This document shows positions 10,740 to 21,214 of a stretch of 64,000 bases of DNA, piece by piece; positions within the stretch are counted from its first letter, which is position 1, and each line of letters begins with the position of its first letter. The notes beneath the pieces are model-generated. The model was given only the letters and a program-made list of their open reading frames with translations. It was not told where the DNA came from and ran no database searches. This DNA comes from Halichoerus grypus (Eukaryota > Chordata > Mammalia > Carnivora > Phocidae), in the NCBI RefSeq assembly GCF_964656455.1, contig NC_135718.1:47988014-48052013 (forward strand), in the 5' to 3' direction. The position numbers and the translations under genes were made by a program.

Positions 10740-11185
10740 CAAACTGCTCCTTTAAGGGCGCACATTTTACTGCTGTTGCTGTCCAGCCCGTCCACAAAAC
10801 CCTGCCCTGTGCCCTTCCACTCTGCACGTTAGCCACCGACTAGACCCTCCACACTGCCTCGCCTCGGTCCATGCTGCATCTCCTGCCTGCCGCACACTCC
10901 CTCTGCTCCTTAACCTCCTGAGGAGCACCTGCTCACGTTGCAACCCACAAACCAAGCATTGCCCCTGCACAGAACCTTTCCCAACACCCCCACCTGCGCA
11001 AGTGCGACTGAGCGAGGGGTGTTCCATACGACGCCCAGTGAGGGCCTTCCACTATGTTCTTTGTTCCCCTTTACTACAATGTAAACTTCGCTCGTTTAAG
11101 AGCAAAGGCTGTGCCCTTTTGTCTGCACATCCCTAGAAGCTAACACAGTCCCGGCACGTGCTCCATGCTCCATAGATATGGATAA
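10740..11185 (+). mobile_element. L2 3' region, sense
   Basis: L2-like text: CTTTCCCAACACCCCCACC, ACAATGTAAACTTCGCTCG, AAGAGCAAAGGCTGTGCCCT, CACATCCCTAGAAGCTAACA and CAGTCCCGGCACGTGCTCC. It ends without the AATAAA tail. Confidence 0.6.
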
Positions 11186-11352
11186 AAGAAGGAGCATTCA
11201 CCCACACTCTCTGCCCCTCCCTCCTCACCTGCCCTCCCCAGGCAGGATGTGGGCAGGACTTAGACCCCATGGTATGTGGCTTTCCCTGCACAGAGCTGGC
11301 ACATCCATGGGCCTCAGCAGAGAGATGAAATCTGAGCCGTCCTCTCTCTACA

Positions 11353-11432
11353 GCTAGCGCAATGGCCACACTGCAGGGCTTCATCTAATCCTGCTAGCCC
11401 AATGGCCACACTGCAGGGCTTCAGCTAATCCT
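11353..11432 (+). repeat. Exact 40-bp tandem duplication
   Basis: Copies at 11353-11392 and 11393-11432 begin GCTAGC and share AATGGCCACACTGCAGGGCT; they differ at 2 of 40 positions. A direct, unspaced two-copy duplication this similar points to a recent local event such as replication slippage. Confidence 0.9.
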
Positions 11433-11879
11433 GTGAACATCCAGGTCTCTTTAAGGGGCAGCGAGCAGGCAGGGAGCCGGAAGAAAACATCTGCCTTCTA
11501 TCTCAGGTCAGTACAGGAGAACAGGGGCTCCCCACATGCACACCTTCTTGGGATTTTCCAGACAAGCCCCGGAGAAGGCCAACAGCTCGGCCTGACAGCG
11601 TCTGCAACTTGTGATGCCGGGATGGATCCAGGGCCGGCCACAGGTCAGCCAAGGTGAAATGATCACTCCATCCAGCTCACAGAGGAAAAATACAAGCTCA
11701 GTGAGCATTTGCCCAGCACCTTCTCCACAGCAGGCTCTGCGCGACCTGGGCAGGGGAGTAAAAGAGTAAACAGAAGCAAGTCCCTGTCCTAGGGTGGAAA
11801 ATCCACCTAACCTCCCCCCTCCCCGCCCTGTACTTCTGGCACCAAAGTTCCAATCAAGAATAATCATAATAAATAAGAA
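11433..11879. other. Single-copy DNA, nothing recognised
   Basis: No repeat or exon is recognised. Confidence 0.35.
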
Positions 11880-12010
11880 GGAGATTCGTAACATTTATTG
11901 AGTGCTTACTGCATACCAGGATCTTCTGAGCATTTTGAAAACATTAAATTATGTATTCCCCACGATAACCCTGGGGTGACATATGGGCACCAGCACGTAT
12001 CAGCTCACAA
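11880..12010 (+). mobile_element. MIR fragment
   Basis: ACATTTATTGAGTGCTTACT, GCATACCAGGATCTTCTGAG and the TTAAATTATG..CCCCACGATAACCCTGGG segment follow the 5' half of MIR. Confidence 0.7.
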
Positions 12011-12500
12011 AAGCCAGTTACGTTTTCAGGAATTTTATAGGATGGGTGTTAAATACGGCTATTACTCAAAAATTAAATTATGTAAAATCACTATTAAATT
12101 CTATTAAAAACAAAAGTAATCTATACTCAAAACTCATTCCTTCCCAATTATCTTGCTGCATTCTACTGTCATCTATGCGTTCGAGGCTACCCATGTTTAT
12201 TAGATCTCTGTGCGGTGGAAAAACCAGGGGATCGTGGCTACGGAGCACCCCTTCCCAGCCCTACTTTTAGTGATGTCACACAGAAATAGTCAAGGGCTAC
12301 AAATCAGGGCTTGATTTATTTGTTGCTTTCCCAGACCTAAGAAAGTGATGGAGAATATATTAACCATACAAATGAAGCGCAAAAGTTCACCTGAGTCTGC
12401 GGCTGTTCCTTTGTGAGTCAGCGCCCAAAAGAGGTATTTTCTTCTATATTCAAAAACGACCATCCGATTCAGCAGAGCGCTCACTCCAGCCTTGGAAAAA
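12011..12500. promoter_or_regulatory. AT-rich single-copy block with a MAF/NRF2-type site
   Basis: This is repeat-free, motif-dense sequence. TGAGTCAGC at 12414-12422 fits the core of the antioxidant-response/MARE element bound by small MAF heterodimers and AP-1-like factors. TGATTTATTTGTTGC (a forkhead-like word) lies nearby. The texture resembles a conserved distal element, but conservation could not be tested. Confidence 0.25.
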
Positions 12501-13110
12501 CTAGTGAGGTGTATCTATGCCTTTCTCTGTTTCACGGCCAGCTCACTCAGTAACGGCAACAAAGCGCCAGCCAGCTCTTGGGTTGGAGCTACACCTGCAA
12601 GCATTTACTCACTGCGAGCCCGGATTACAGAGGGGGGCTGGTTAGGAGGCAACAGGCAGGACTCTTGCCAGGCAGCCAAGCCACAGAGTCCAAGCTCTTC
12701 AGCCCCCGGAAGAGGAAGGGGCATCCTGGTCCCCCCAACCAGGTTCTCCCAGACCGTCCTGGAGAAGCCCACAGGGAGAGCCTGCTTCTAGTCCACGCTA
12801 TCTGATCCCGCACCGCAGACAAGGGGGAGCTGCCCCGAGGTAGGAGCACAGGACAGACGCAGGGATGTGCAGGACACACCGAGGGCAGTGAGGGTGTTTT
12901 GAGAGGCAAAAGGAAGCCGAGGCAGGCGGCACTGGGCCTGGGCTGGGATGGCACTTGCTGGAACAAAGCCGTGGTTGCGGGGTCAGGAAAGCAGAGGGAG
13001 AGGCGGAGCCAAGGGCCTCGTGGCTCTCACAGGGCCTGTGGGCATGAGCAGGGAGTCAAAGAAGACTTCACGGAGGTGGGGGTGTCTGTGCTGGAGACTG
13101 AAGAGTGAAC
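12501..13110. other. Single-copy DNA, possible antisense L2 at the end
   Basis: The 12880-13110 part (AAGAAGACTTCACGGAGGTG, CTGGAGACTGAAGAGTGAAC) reads like antisense L2 body but is weak. Nothing else is recognised. Confidence 0.3.
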
Positions 13111-13369
13111 TAAGGTATTTTAAATAGCCCAGGGCTCCCATCTTCATGTGCACCAGCATGTGTAACATGCCCAGCTGTGCTGTGACAGGACGCACATCCT
13201 CTTGGGCACACAGCAGGCACTCAGCAAGTACGGGGCGGCGGGGCGGGGGGAGGGTGCTGCATAGCTTAAGCAGCTCGCCCAGCTTCCCACAGGCTGTGAG
13301 CCACGTGCACCCACGGATACAGAGCTATGTTTGACCTACAAAACTAGCAATTTTATATGTTCCAACCTA

Positions 13370-13640
13370 ATAGCCTGTCTGTGACTCTGTAAGTGGGGTT
13401 AATTGCCGTACCACTCTCCCAGGATTGGCGGGGGGATGAGATGAGTTAGCACCTGGGCAGGCACCCGGCAGTGCCTGGAACAGGGCGAATAGGTGTTCAC
13501 AACAACTGCTCACACCTCCCAGCTCCTAGTGTGTGCCGGGCAGGGTCCTGAGCGCACGGTCTCGTTAGTTCACGGGATCCTCCCGCACCCCCACTCCACA
13601 GTGCCACAGGCGGAAGTGTGGCAGAGGGCCAGAGGAGGGC
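13370..13640. mobile_element. Two MIR-like fragments in opposite orientation
   Basis: 13370-13485 resembles antisense MIR (TGTGACTCTGTAAGTGGGG..GATGAGATGAGTTAGCACC..GGCAGTGCCTGGAAC). 13500-13625 resembles sense MIR (TAGTGTGTGCCGGGCAGGGT..CCTGAGCGC..TTCACGGGATCCTCCC). Both are diverged. Confidence 0.5.
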
Positions 13641-15059
13641 CAGCAGCCCAAAGCGTCAGCACAGGTGGGCAGGTGGATGCCGGCGGGAAACCCCAGCACG
13701 CCTGGCCACTGAAGGGGGAGCTCGGGGAGCAATCTGTGGAGGCTGCCGCCTCTGGGGGAGCTACTGTCCAGCACTTGGTGGGAGGCTTGGGGCTGCCACT
13801 GGTCTTGTTGGCAAGGCCAGAGTGAGACAAACGAACTGGAATCTAGAGCCTACTGGGCACATCTGGGTCTGTCTGTCATCACGCCTGATCACTGCAACCT
13901 TCTGAGAATGGTGAATTCTTCTTTGCTTCCACCTTCCAAATCTCACACAGTCCTACATTTGGCCAACCCTAACTCAGAACCCCATGGAGAAGGGGATTCT
14001 GGGAAATGCAGGTCCCCCCTACCCCCTCCCCGGCCAAGCTGACAGAACCCAGTCTGGCACAGATGGTGATTTCCAGGAATAGCATCAGGGAGTGATTCCG
14101 GGTGGGGAGGTTTAGGGGACTGTGCAGGCCTGCCCAGCACACTTCCCATTTCCTTCTGTTAACAGAAACCCACTCCCCTGGGGAGAGCCCATTCCCCAGC
14201 ATGGCATTCAAGACTCTGCCACCAGGATTCAGCCCCTTCTCCTGCTGCCCCCCATCCACCTGGCTCCTGCCATCCCCCAAACACATGATGCCCCTTCCCA
14301 AAGTCACAACTTGACAAAGACTGTTGCTCACCAGAAATCTTCCCCACATCCCCCCACACCTCTACCGCAGAGCCCTCTTCATTGCCGACCCATCCCCCAT
14401 TCCTGCTAGCTCACTTTGGTGCTGGTACCCTCTCCTCACAAAGCCCATGGGCTCAAGGGAGACTGATCTCACCCTCCCTGCTAATCTTAGCCACCCAACA
14501 CAGGGGACCACCATGAGGACTTACTGAGCCAGGGAAGGTTCTTCTCCATAGCTGCCCCCAACCAATCTCAATCCCCCTCTCCCGCAAGACAAGAACAAAG
14601 ACACGCATAGCCCTCAGGGTTGCTGACAGTCATCTTTTGACTAGAGAATGAAACCAAGGCAGTGGAAGACAGAGTGGAGAGGGAGAAACCACCCGCGTCC
14701 TGGCTGACACCACAGAGTTGCCAAATCAACCAGCCCTGAAATCTGAACTGCCTCCATTTGGGAGAACACACTTTTTTCTGTCACTTGTAATTCTGAAAGC
14801 ATCCTGACAGATACACCTGCTTCTTGACCAGGTACACTCTTATTCGTGCCCCTCCCAGCCCGCTACCAACGTCACTCCCTCTGGGAAGTCTTTGTGAGCC
14901 CCTGAGTGGAGTCCCTCCCTTCAGTGGCCCTGGACCTTCAGCTATCCCGGCTCTTGGGGACATCCTTCATTCCAGTCCCTGAGGTGTCGTCCCTCCTAAG
15001 AGTTGCTGAGCTCTTTAAAAGTGAATCATCTCACTGAGACTAGAGCAAGATAAGTGTAT
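13641..15059. other. Single-copy DNA, nothing recognised
   Basis: Mixed composition with overlapping short frames on both strands. I see no exon, repeat or RNA gene that I can support. Confidence 0.4.
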
Positions 15060-15125
15060 CTGGTTAATCTCATCCACTCCACATTCGCTCAGCAAACATT
15101 TGCTGAGTGCCTCGAAGACAGGGAG
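15060..15125 (-). mobile_element. L2 3'-end fragment, antisense
   Basis: ATTCGCTCAGCAAACATTTG, CTGAGTGCCTCGAAGACAGG is the reverse complement of the L2 terminus (…CTCAATAAATGTTTG…). Confidence 0.5.
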
Positions 15126-15509
15126 TGCCAAGGCAGCTCGGGTTTTGCATAGACATGTGTGGGGGCGGGGGTGGGGGCTCCGCAGTGGATGCCTGGCTAG
15201 AGAGACGAGGCGGGGAGGCGAGGCTGGAGGGCAGGAGTAAGATACTAGCAGAGGCTTGACTGGAAGGTTGGGCAGGACTTTGCTAGGTGCTAGGGAGGAG
15301 TCGCGCTTGGGACTCAGGGGGCCTCAGCCCTCCTCCTCGGTGTCTCCTCCTGGGTGTGTGCAGGGGTGGGGGGGAGTGGACGGGGTGAGAAAGCTGTGGG
15401 AACCGAGCACAGTGCTGGAGCCACACTGCCAGGTCACCTCTGAGAAGCTGCACCTTCCCCACAGCTTTGAGCAGAGGGTGAGCGCAGAGAGGTTGCGTGT
15501 TCATGCGTG

Positions 15510-15610
15510 CGTTCATTCAGCTCACATTACGAAGTGTCTCCTGCGTAGCAGGCACTGTACTTGGCACTTGGGATTCGTCTGTGATCACAGAGGCAACTGA
15601 CCTTGCTCTG
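15510..15610 (-). mobile_element. L2 3'-end fragment, antisense
   Basis: GTTCATTCAGCTCACATTAC, CTCCTGCGTAGCAGGCACTG and GGCACTTGGGATTCGTCTGT follow the antisense L2 terminus. Confidence 0.55.
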
Positions 15611-15699
15611 GCTCAAGGGGTCAGGAAGTTCTTTCCCTGAGACCTGGGGGTATTCGAGTTCTCTCGCTAAGGTGAAGAGAGAGATGTTAGAATCATAAT

Positions 15700-15785
15700 C
15701 GGCTTGCAGGGTCATGAGTCCAACCCCAGCCACAGAGCTAGGTGACATCGGGGAGTCTCTTCACATCTCTGAGAGTCTCTGATAA
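15700..15785 (-). mobile_element. MIR-like fragment
   Basis: CATGAGTCCAACCCCAGCC, CACAGAGCTAGGTGACATCG and GGAGTCTCTTCACATCTCTG read like antisense MIR, diverged. Confidence 0.35.
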
Positions 15786-15964
15786 GCTCCTACAAACTCG
15801 TCCTCTCCAGTGGAGTCCTGTCTGCACCCCTAAATCTCTGAACAAGCCCCCCGGTCACCCAACCCACGCCCTTGGAGCCGTGAGAGGAATGTCACGCACA
15901 CAGGACGAGCCCTGTAAATATTTCATGCCTGTATGAATGGCAAATGCTCCCTCACGAGCCGTGC

Positions 15965-16510
15965 GTCAGTCAGGACTCGTGTTGCCAGCGACACAAACCC
16001 AGCTCGAACTAGCTGAGGCCAAAAGGGGAATTAACTCCCTCACAGAATCCAAAAGATTAGATGAGCAAACTGAGGAAAGGCAGGAACAGCTGGACCACAG
16101 AACAACAGGAACCAGAACTGGACTAGAACCGTCTCTCTCCATCTCTCATCTCCGCTTCTCTCTGCACAGGGCTTCATTCTCTCTCCCTACAGGCCAACTC
16201 CTCCACATGGCGCCAAGCCTGGAGGCCAAGTACCCCTGGCTTTTACCTCCCGAGAGCCTGCGCTATGGAGGGAGTCTGGAGACTCCTTTTCAGGGCCATC
16301 TTGAAAAATCGCAGGCAGGGATTCTGATAGGCCCAGCGGGCATGCAGTGCTCATGCCGGAGAAGTGAAGGTCTCCAAAAACACGGCAGCATCTACAGGAG
16401 TCTAGTGGGAGCAAGGAGCATAGAGACTTCTGGAAGGTGGAGAAGGTTTATGGAAAGGGGAATGTCCCAAATATGGGGAACAGACACCGGTAGATTACGT
16501 TGTCCACTAT
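15965..16510. mobile_element. Unclassified ancient interspersed repeat (probable)
   Basis: The opening words (GTCAGTCAGGACTCGTGTTG, CCAGCGACACAAACCCAGCT, CGAACTAGCTGAGGCCAAAA, GGGGAATTAACTCCC) resemble a mammal-wide interspersed repeat whose family name I cannot give with confidence. A 191-codon plus-strand frame (15937-16512) spans it. The predicted protein shows no known domain and its frame follows the repeat boundaries, so I do not call it a gene. Confidence 0.4.
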
Positions 16511-16618
16511 AGTCCAAAACTGAATCAGAGGCAAGATTTCTAAGGAGTCACTTGCAAAGTCTTCCTTCCAGTCTCCCTGTCTATACAGTATCTGATAACA
16601 GAAATAGCTGATTATATT

Positions 16619-16818
16619 AAAAAGCACCCCAAATCCAGGGTGCCTGGGTGGCTCAGTCAGTTAAGCCTCCAACTCTTGATTTGGGCTCAGGTCATGATCT
16701 CAGGGCTGTGAGATGGAGCCCCGTGTTGGGCTCCGGGCTGGATGTGGAGTCTGCTTTAGATTCTCTCTCTCCCTTTCTCTCTGCCCCGCCCGCCCCCAAA
16801 AGTACCCCAAACCTACAG
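16619..16818 (+). mobile_element. Older-subfamily SINEC
   Basis: The head GGGTGCCTGGGTGGCTCAGT, then CAACTCTTGATTTGGGCTCA, TCAGGGCTGTGAGATGGAGC and CCCGTGTTGGGCTCCGGGCT is the variant shared widely among carnivorans. The flanks carry imperfect direct repeats, AAAAAGCACCCCAAATCCAG before and AAAAGTACCCCAAACCTACA after. The tail is short, CCCGCCCCCAAAA-like, not a long A-run. Confidence 0.88.
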
Positions 16819-16829
16819 TCAAAAGAATG

Positions 16830-16930
16830 AGGTTTAAGAACTCTGCCATTTCCTAGCTAGGGTAAGTCACTTAACTTCTCCCCACCTCGGTGTCCTCATT
16901 TGTTAAATGGGTACAGGTTGACATGGGTTG
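16830..16930 (-). mobile_element. MIR fragment
   Basis: GCCATTTCCTAGCTAGGGTA, AGTCACTTAACTTCTCCCCA and CCTCATTTGTTAAATGGGTA give the antisense MIR core. A G homopolymer follows at 16959-16969. Confidence 0.75.
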
Positions 16931-17329
16931 TGTGCATGAATGTTAACAGCATGGTGTTGGGGGGGGGGGCAATCAGAACATCAGCTCCGGGTCAGCCATG
17001 TAGATTCCAAAGCTCCTAGTGCACAGTTTAGTTCCATGAGGCCATGGGTATCAGCCCCAAGAGGAAATCTGGAAAACCTCTGCTCACTGCATCTGGGACA
17101 TCCCCCATCTTCGAAGTATCCTCTACCCTCTAGAAGTCTCTGTTCTCCTTGTTCCCACCACTGGACTCCTGCAGATGCTGCCATGTGTTTAAAGGCCTCC
17201 GTTTCTCTGGCCTCAGTTGATGGCTCAGTCAGTGGGAATGGGAAGGTGACTGGGACAGGGTATGCACCTAGAGAGGGGCCCCTTCTCCTGCTGTGACCGG
17301 GCTGCCCCCAGCAGAACACTGCCTCTTCT

Positions 17330-17640
17330 GTCCTTCTGTCTTAGCCGCCTAAAATACAGATTTCCTCATGCCACTCTCCTGTTCAGGGACCACAAAGGCT
17401 CCCACTGCTACCAGCCCTACAGGGATCTCCAGGCCCTCCAGAGTCAAGTACCAGACTCAGCCCTCACTCTACCTCCCCATGCTCCTTAATCACATGCTTA
17501 TACCACACTTGACACCCTAATTCCTGATATATCCCCTGGCCTGCCCTCCACCTGCCCCATCCTGCCTATGCCTCAGGCACCTGATCTCTATATGCCCCTG
17601 CTGGCTTCTGATGCCCCCACTTTAGCCACCTGGACACTGC
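17330..17640 (+). mobile_element. L2 fragment, sense
   Basis: CACTCTCCTGTTCAGGGACC, ACAAAGGCTCCCACTGCTAC, GATCTCCAGGCCCTCCAGAG and the later GCCTGCCCTCCACCTGCCC match the typical L2 ORF2-3' boundary wording. Confidence 0.6.
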
Positions 17641-18640
17641 ACATAATTAAAGGCTTGACTGAACGATGCCACCTTACACATGGTGACCCGAATCCCTGCT
17701 CTCCTGAAACTTAAATTGGAGTCAGGGAAATAAATTTCTTTTCACCAGATCCTGTTCTCCCACCTTTTCCTCCAGCCATTAGGATGAGCTGACCTCCACA
17801 TAGGCTTTTAGAAGTTATATAGCTCAATCACCAGTCAGAGGGCAAAAGATAAGATATTAATTTTCTATGCAAGCATGAGCAAGTCTGTTGTCCTCTCTAG
17901 GCTTCTCCAATAGTCTCCGAGGCTTCTCAAACCCTGCTAGTCTTGATCTCTATGGTGCTGGCTCCAGGCAGGGCATCTTCTTTTGAATTCCATGGATCCT
18001 TGGGATATTGCCATTTATTTGTTCTCAATCAAAACCACTTGCAAACCATGTTCTGTGGGAGATAGGCTTTCTACAAATTTCAAAGGACTACTGAGATGGA
18101 AGGTAGGGTCCAAGTGAGTGGGATCCCACATCCATGCCAACCTTAACCATGATCTTTCCTATCCCCTGCTCTATAGTTTGAGAAAAAGAATCTGTTGATA
18201 AAGTAAGGTCTGAAAATCACAGATCTAAATGACTCACTCAAATTCAAAAACTTAAGGGGACAGACAGGTAATATAAATGAGCACCTCCACCAAGGCATGG
18301 GCAAAAGGGAGTGGTAGGGCCTGTGCAAAATGGTCTAAAAAGAGCAGGTGCCCCTGAGATCTAGCCACGGGAGACAAGAAATGTAGTGTGTCCAACTCTT
18401 CCCATTTTTCAGCAAATTTGCAATTTTATGTGGATATTTTCCAGTTATTAAGACATGTGCAGGTCAAACGGACTCATATTTATGAGCCAGATGCAGCCAG
18501 TGGACAGTGAGTCTGCAGCTCCTGGCTTGGGCATTGCCTTTGAGAAAACCCAGCCAGGAAGGATGGCCATCATTGTGAACTCATTCCTAGGACGGCATGA
18601 GGCAGGAGGAGATCCATCAAAAAGCTAGGCATTCCTGTCG
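17641..18640. other. Single-copy DNA, nothing recognised
   Basis: No gene or repeat family was recognised in this kilobase. Confidence 0.4.
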
Positions 18641-18725
18641 TGGCACGGGCCCTCACTAGCTGTGTGAACTGAGATAAGGTCCTGAACCCCCCTGGCAGAC
18701 TTCTGCACAAATATGAGAATAGCAG
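18641..18725 (-). mobile_element. MIR-like fragment
   Basis: CCTCACTAGCTGTGTGAACT, GAGATAAGGTCCTGAACCCC and ACAAATATGAGAATAGCAGC are diverged antisense MIR. Confidence 0.45.
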
Positions 18726-19030
18726 CAGAGGGTGCTGCGGGTGAATGCCCCTCCTGGCCCCATGTGGCATGAAGTAGGAACCAGCAGAAGGTGTGTTGAC
18801 TGTTTACACAACAAAGGGTGCGTTTACTGTTTCCCTCTGTACGATGAAGTGGTGCTTGGTGTGGATGAAGCAGGGGTGTGGGTGGGGGCTCCCCAGATCA
18901 GCCCTGGGGGTGCTGCCAGCTCAGAAAGCCCCACCCAGCCCCACCACTGAGAAGGATGAAATGACCACCTTCCATCTCTGCTCTTCAGTGTACAGATGAG
19001 CCAGGAGAGCCCCATCAGAGAGGAGCCGGG
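18726..19030. other. Single-copy DNA, nothing recognised
   Basis: No repeat or exon is recognised. Confidence 0.35.
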
Positions 19031-19345
19031 TGCCTGGGCCTGCGGCTGTCTGGCGGGATCATTAATAAGATAGATGTTCCTAATGGTTGCAAGAAGGATC
19101 ATGGAGCTACTCATTATCAGGGGTTGGAATCGCTAATTATTCGTTTCTCTGCAGCTGTCACTCGCCGCACCCACCCAAACCAGGGGCCCCCAGCAGCAGT
19201 CCTTTCTCCCATGGCCAACAGGGGGCCGTGAGCACGCTTGGCTGGCTGGGGCTGGGGGCGAAGTCTTCTTCCTGCATTCAATACTTATTAAAGTTGATTA
19301 GAACTCAATGCACCATAAAATCTCTTTCAAGTCAGTGAAATGCCT
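19031..19345. promoter_or_regulatory. Enhancer-like single-copy block
   Basis: A repeat-free stretch with AT-rich homeodomain-type words (GGGATCATTAATAAGATAGA, GGAATCGCTAATTATTCGTT, ATACTTATTAAAGTTGATTA) embedded in otherwise GC-rich DNA. Such islands are typical of conserved distal enhancers, but this is inferred from composition only. Confidence 0.28.
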
Positions 19346-19572
19346 TTGGCTACAGATTTTTCCAGTTCTATCCAAAAGGAACTCCCAAGCACTCAGAGAG
19401 TGCTGGAAAAATTAGATGAGGATGAAGAAGTGGGAGTGTGGCATTCCAGATTGGAAGGAGGGGAGGTGGTTTAGCACAGTGAGGGTAGAAGATAGCAATG
19501 CCTGGAATGAGGGGCATCCAGAACAAAAAAGGGAGTGTGGATGCAGGCAGGGTGGGAAGGCTGCCGGATGCA

Positions 19573-19613
19573 CATATTTTTAGGAATGTTATTACCCCGG
19601 ACCTAAAAATATG
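19573..19613. promoter_or_regulatory. Perfect 12-bp inverted repeat made of MEF2-like sites
   Basis: CATATTTTTAGG at 19573-19584 and CCTAAAAATATG at 19602-19613 are exact reverse complements separated by 17 nt. CTAAAAATAT differs from the MEF2 consensus at its final base only. At 19730-19737 lies a perfect POU octamer, ATTTGCAT. The arms could also pair in RNA, but transcription is not shown. Confidence 0.45.
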
Positions 19614-19790
19614 AGCCATGGCTTTCTTTAAAAGCGATCTAGGCCCTATTTACATTTCAGAGCAAACAGCATATTGTTTTCATCAGGGGGAAATAAGCAC
19701 TCATGTTTACCTTATGTTTCCTTCAAAATATTTGCATTTCAAAGCCTTCTGAGCTTTAAGTTTCAGAGCTGTTCAAAATGTGGCACCTGG
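19614..19790. promoter_or_regulatory. AT-rich block with a perfect octamer site
   Basis: Sequence downstream of the inverted repeat is repeat-free and includes CTATTTACATTTCAG, GCATATTGTTTTCATC, TCATGTTTACC and ATTTGCAT (19730-19737). The forkhead- and POU-type words suggest a cis-regulatory element; this is an inference. Confidence 0.28.
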
Positions 19791-20205
19791 CCTTCTCCCA
19801 GATGGGCCATGTTTACAGCAGAAATCCATACCACCCAGCCGGGATGGCACCCCAGAAAAGGGCAGCGCCCCCTTTAAGACCCATTACTCACCCCCAGGAG
19901 TGCTGCAGCTGCAAGCAAAGCTGGTGGCCAGATGAGGGATGGGAGGGTCAGGCAGCCCCATCACAAAGCTTCTGTGTAGGTTCTGAGAGTCTTCCCCCTG
20001 GTGGGGTGTGGGATGCATCCTATCTGTGGACTGAGAGGACACTGCATGGGGCTGCACAGACCCTTTCGCAAAGGAGGAACGTGGCAGCCATGAAGCCCTT
20101 GGGAGAGGAGGCTGTTACACGTAGTCCAGGACTGAAAGGGCAGAGAGCCATCCCAGTGCCAGACAGTTGGACCAAATGACCTCAACCATTTCTTCTGGCC
20201 TCCAA
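19791..20205. other. Single-copy DNA, nothing recognised
   Basis: No repeat or exon is recognised; a 133-codon plus frame has no homology that I know. Confidence 0.35.
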
Positions 20206-20290
20206 ACTTTCATTCATTCATTCAACAAACAATCCCTGAGGGCCCACTGTGCACTGGGCCTCGGGCTAGAAACTGGGGCCGCTATGATGA
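20206..20290 (-). mobile_element. L2 3'-end fragment, antisense
   Basis: TTCATTCATTCATTCAACAA, ACAATCCCTGAGGGCCCACT and GCACTGGGCCTCGGGCTAGA are the reversed L2 terminus. Confidence 0.65.
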
Positions 20291-20296
20291 ACCAAC

Positions 20297-20670
20297 TCAT
20301 CAGAGCTAACATTTGTTAGAAGCTTCTTCTCAGCCAGGCACTGTTTTTGGCTGCACATTATTATCAAATGGGGAGCTTTAGAAATCCCAATGCCCAAGCC
20401 ACACCCCAGACCAGTTAGATCTGAGTTTCTGCAAGTGGGGCCCAGGCACCATTAATTTCTTAATTGCCCAGTTCCAGTGCACAGCCAAGTTTGAGAACCA
20501 GCATTCTAAGTGTTCCATACATATGAACTCACTTCATCCTCAAACAATCTTCGGAGTCAGGTAGGAAGGCTTATCGCCTTTTCAATAATGAAGCACAGAG
20601 ATGTGAATTCAGCCATGGCAGAGAGCAGAGTCAGAATTTGAACCCAGGACGTGCACTTCTGATGCTCTGC
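20297..20670 (+). mobile_element. MIR split by a MER5A insertion
   Basis: Left part 20297-20357 (GAGCTAACATTTGTTAGAAG, CAGCCAGGCACTGTTTTTGG) and right part 20506-20670 (TCTAAGTGTTCCATACATAT, ACTCACTTCATCCTCAAACA, ATCTTCGGAGTCAGGTAGG, AACCCAGGACGTGCAC) are consecutive MIR segments in sense orientation. The interrupting 148 bp is MER5A. Confidence 0.75.
20358..20505 (+). mobile_element. MER5A (hAT-Charlie DNA transposon remnant)
   Basis: ATTATCAAATGGGGAGCTTT, GAAATCCCAATGCCCAAGCC, ACACCCCAGACCAGTTAGAT, GTGGGGCCCAGGCACC and CAAGTTTGAGAACC track the MER5A consensus almost end to end. MER5A is a non-autonomous element without coding capacity. Confidence 0.8.
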
Positions 20671-20829
20671 TGTTGTATCTCCTGGTAGCAATCGCTGTCC
20701 TCACGGAGCTCCTGCTCTGGAGAGAAGCCAATGGGCAGTTGAACCCAGTGTGGGAAGCAGCAGTGCCCAGAAGGGCAAAGTGGAAGGCACTGTAGCTTGT
20801 CTGGCCACCAGCCGTTCCCATCATCACCT

Positions 20830-21165
20830 GCCTCCCATTACAGAGGCTGAGAAGTCAGAGACTCCCTGTCCCAGCCTCCCTTAAAGCTAGGGTTCTGGTC
20901 AATGAGATGGCATGGGAGGTTGGCTTGGGCGCTTCTGGGAAGGGTTTTCCTCCAAGGTAACAGAGCAGGTGTGAAGGAGCATCCCTTTTACCTTTTCAAC
21001 CCATTCTCATCCTTCCGCCTGGGATGTTGCTGTGTAAGGACTCGATGTTTGGAGCTGCTGGTGCCATCTTATGACCATGAGGAGAAGGCTGAGAGACTGA
21101 CGCTGGGAAAGCAGCCCAGAAACAGCCCTCCCTCCAGATTTCTTACTAACAGGAATAACTAAAAG
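20830..21165 (+). mobile_element. Probable MaLR/ERVL-type LTR fragment
   Basis: CAGCCTCCCTTAAAGCTAGG, CAATGAGATGGCATGGGAGG, GCGCTTCTGGGAAGGGTTTT and TGCCATCTTATGACCATGAG follow the wording of a common mammalian LTR family, whose exact name I cannot fix. It is non-coding. Confidence 0.45.
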
Positions 21166-21214
21166 TCTTCTTGCTACTTTTCAGCATATATTCAGCTACT
21201 TGCACCTGCATCAA

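Noticed and set aside
15937..16512. 191-codon open frame
   Set aside because: It coincides with a probable ancient interspersed repeat and shows no known protein family.
19215..19230. CCAACAGGGGGC, a CTCF-like core
   Set aside because: It matches only the core of the CTCF motif and no second site or orientation pattern was found; too weak to annotate.
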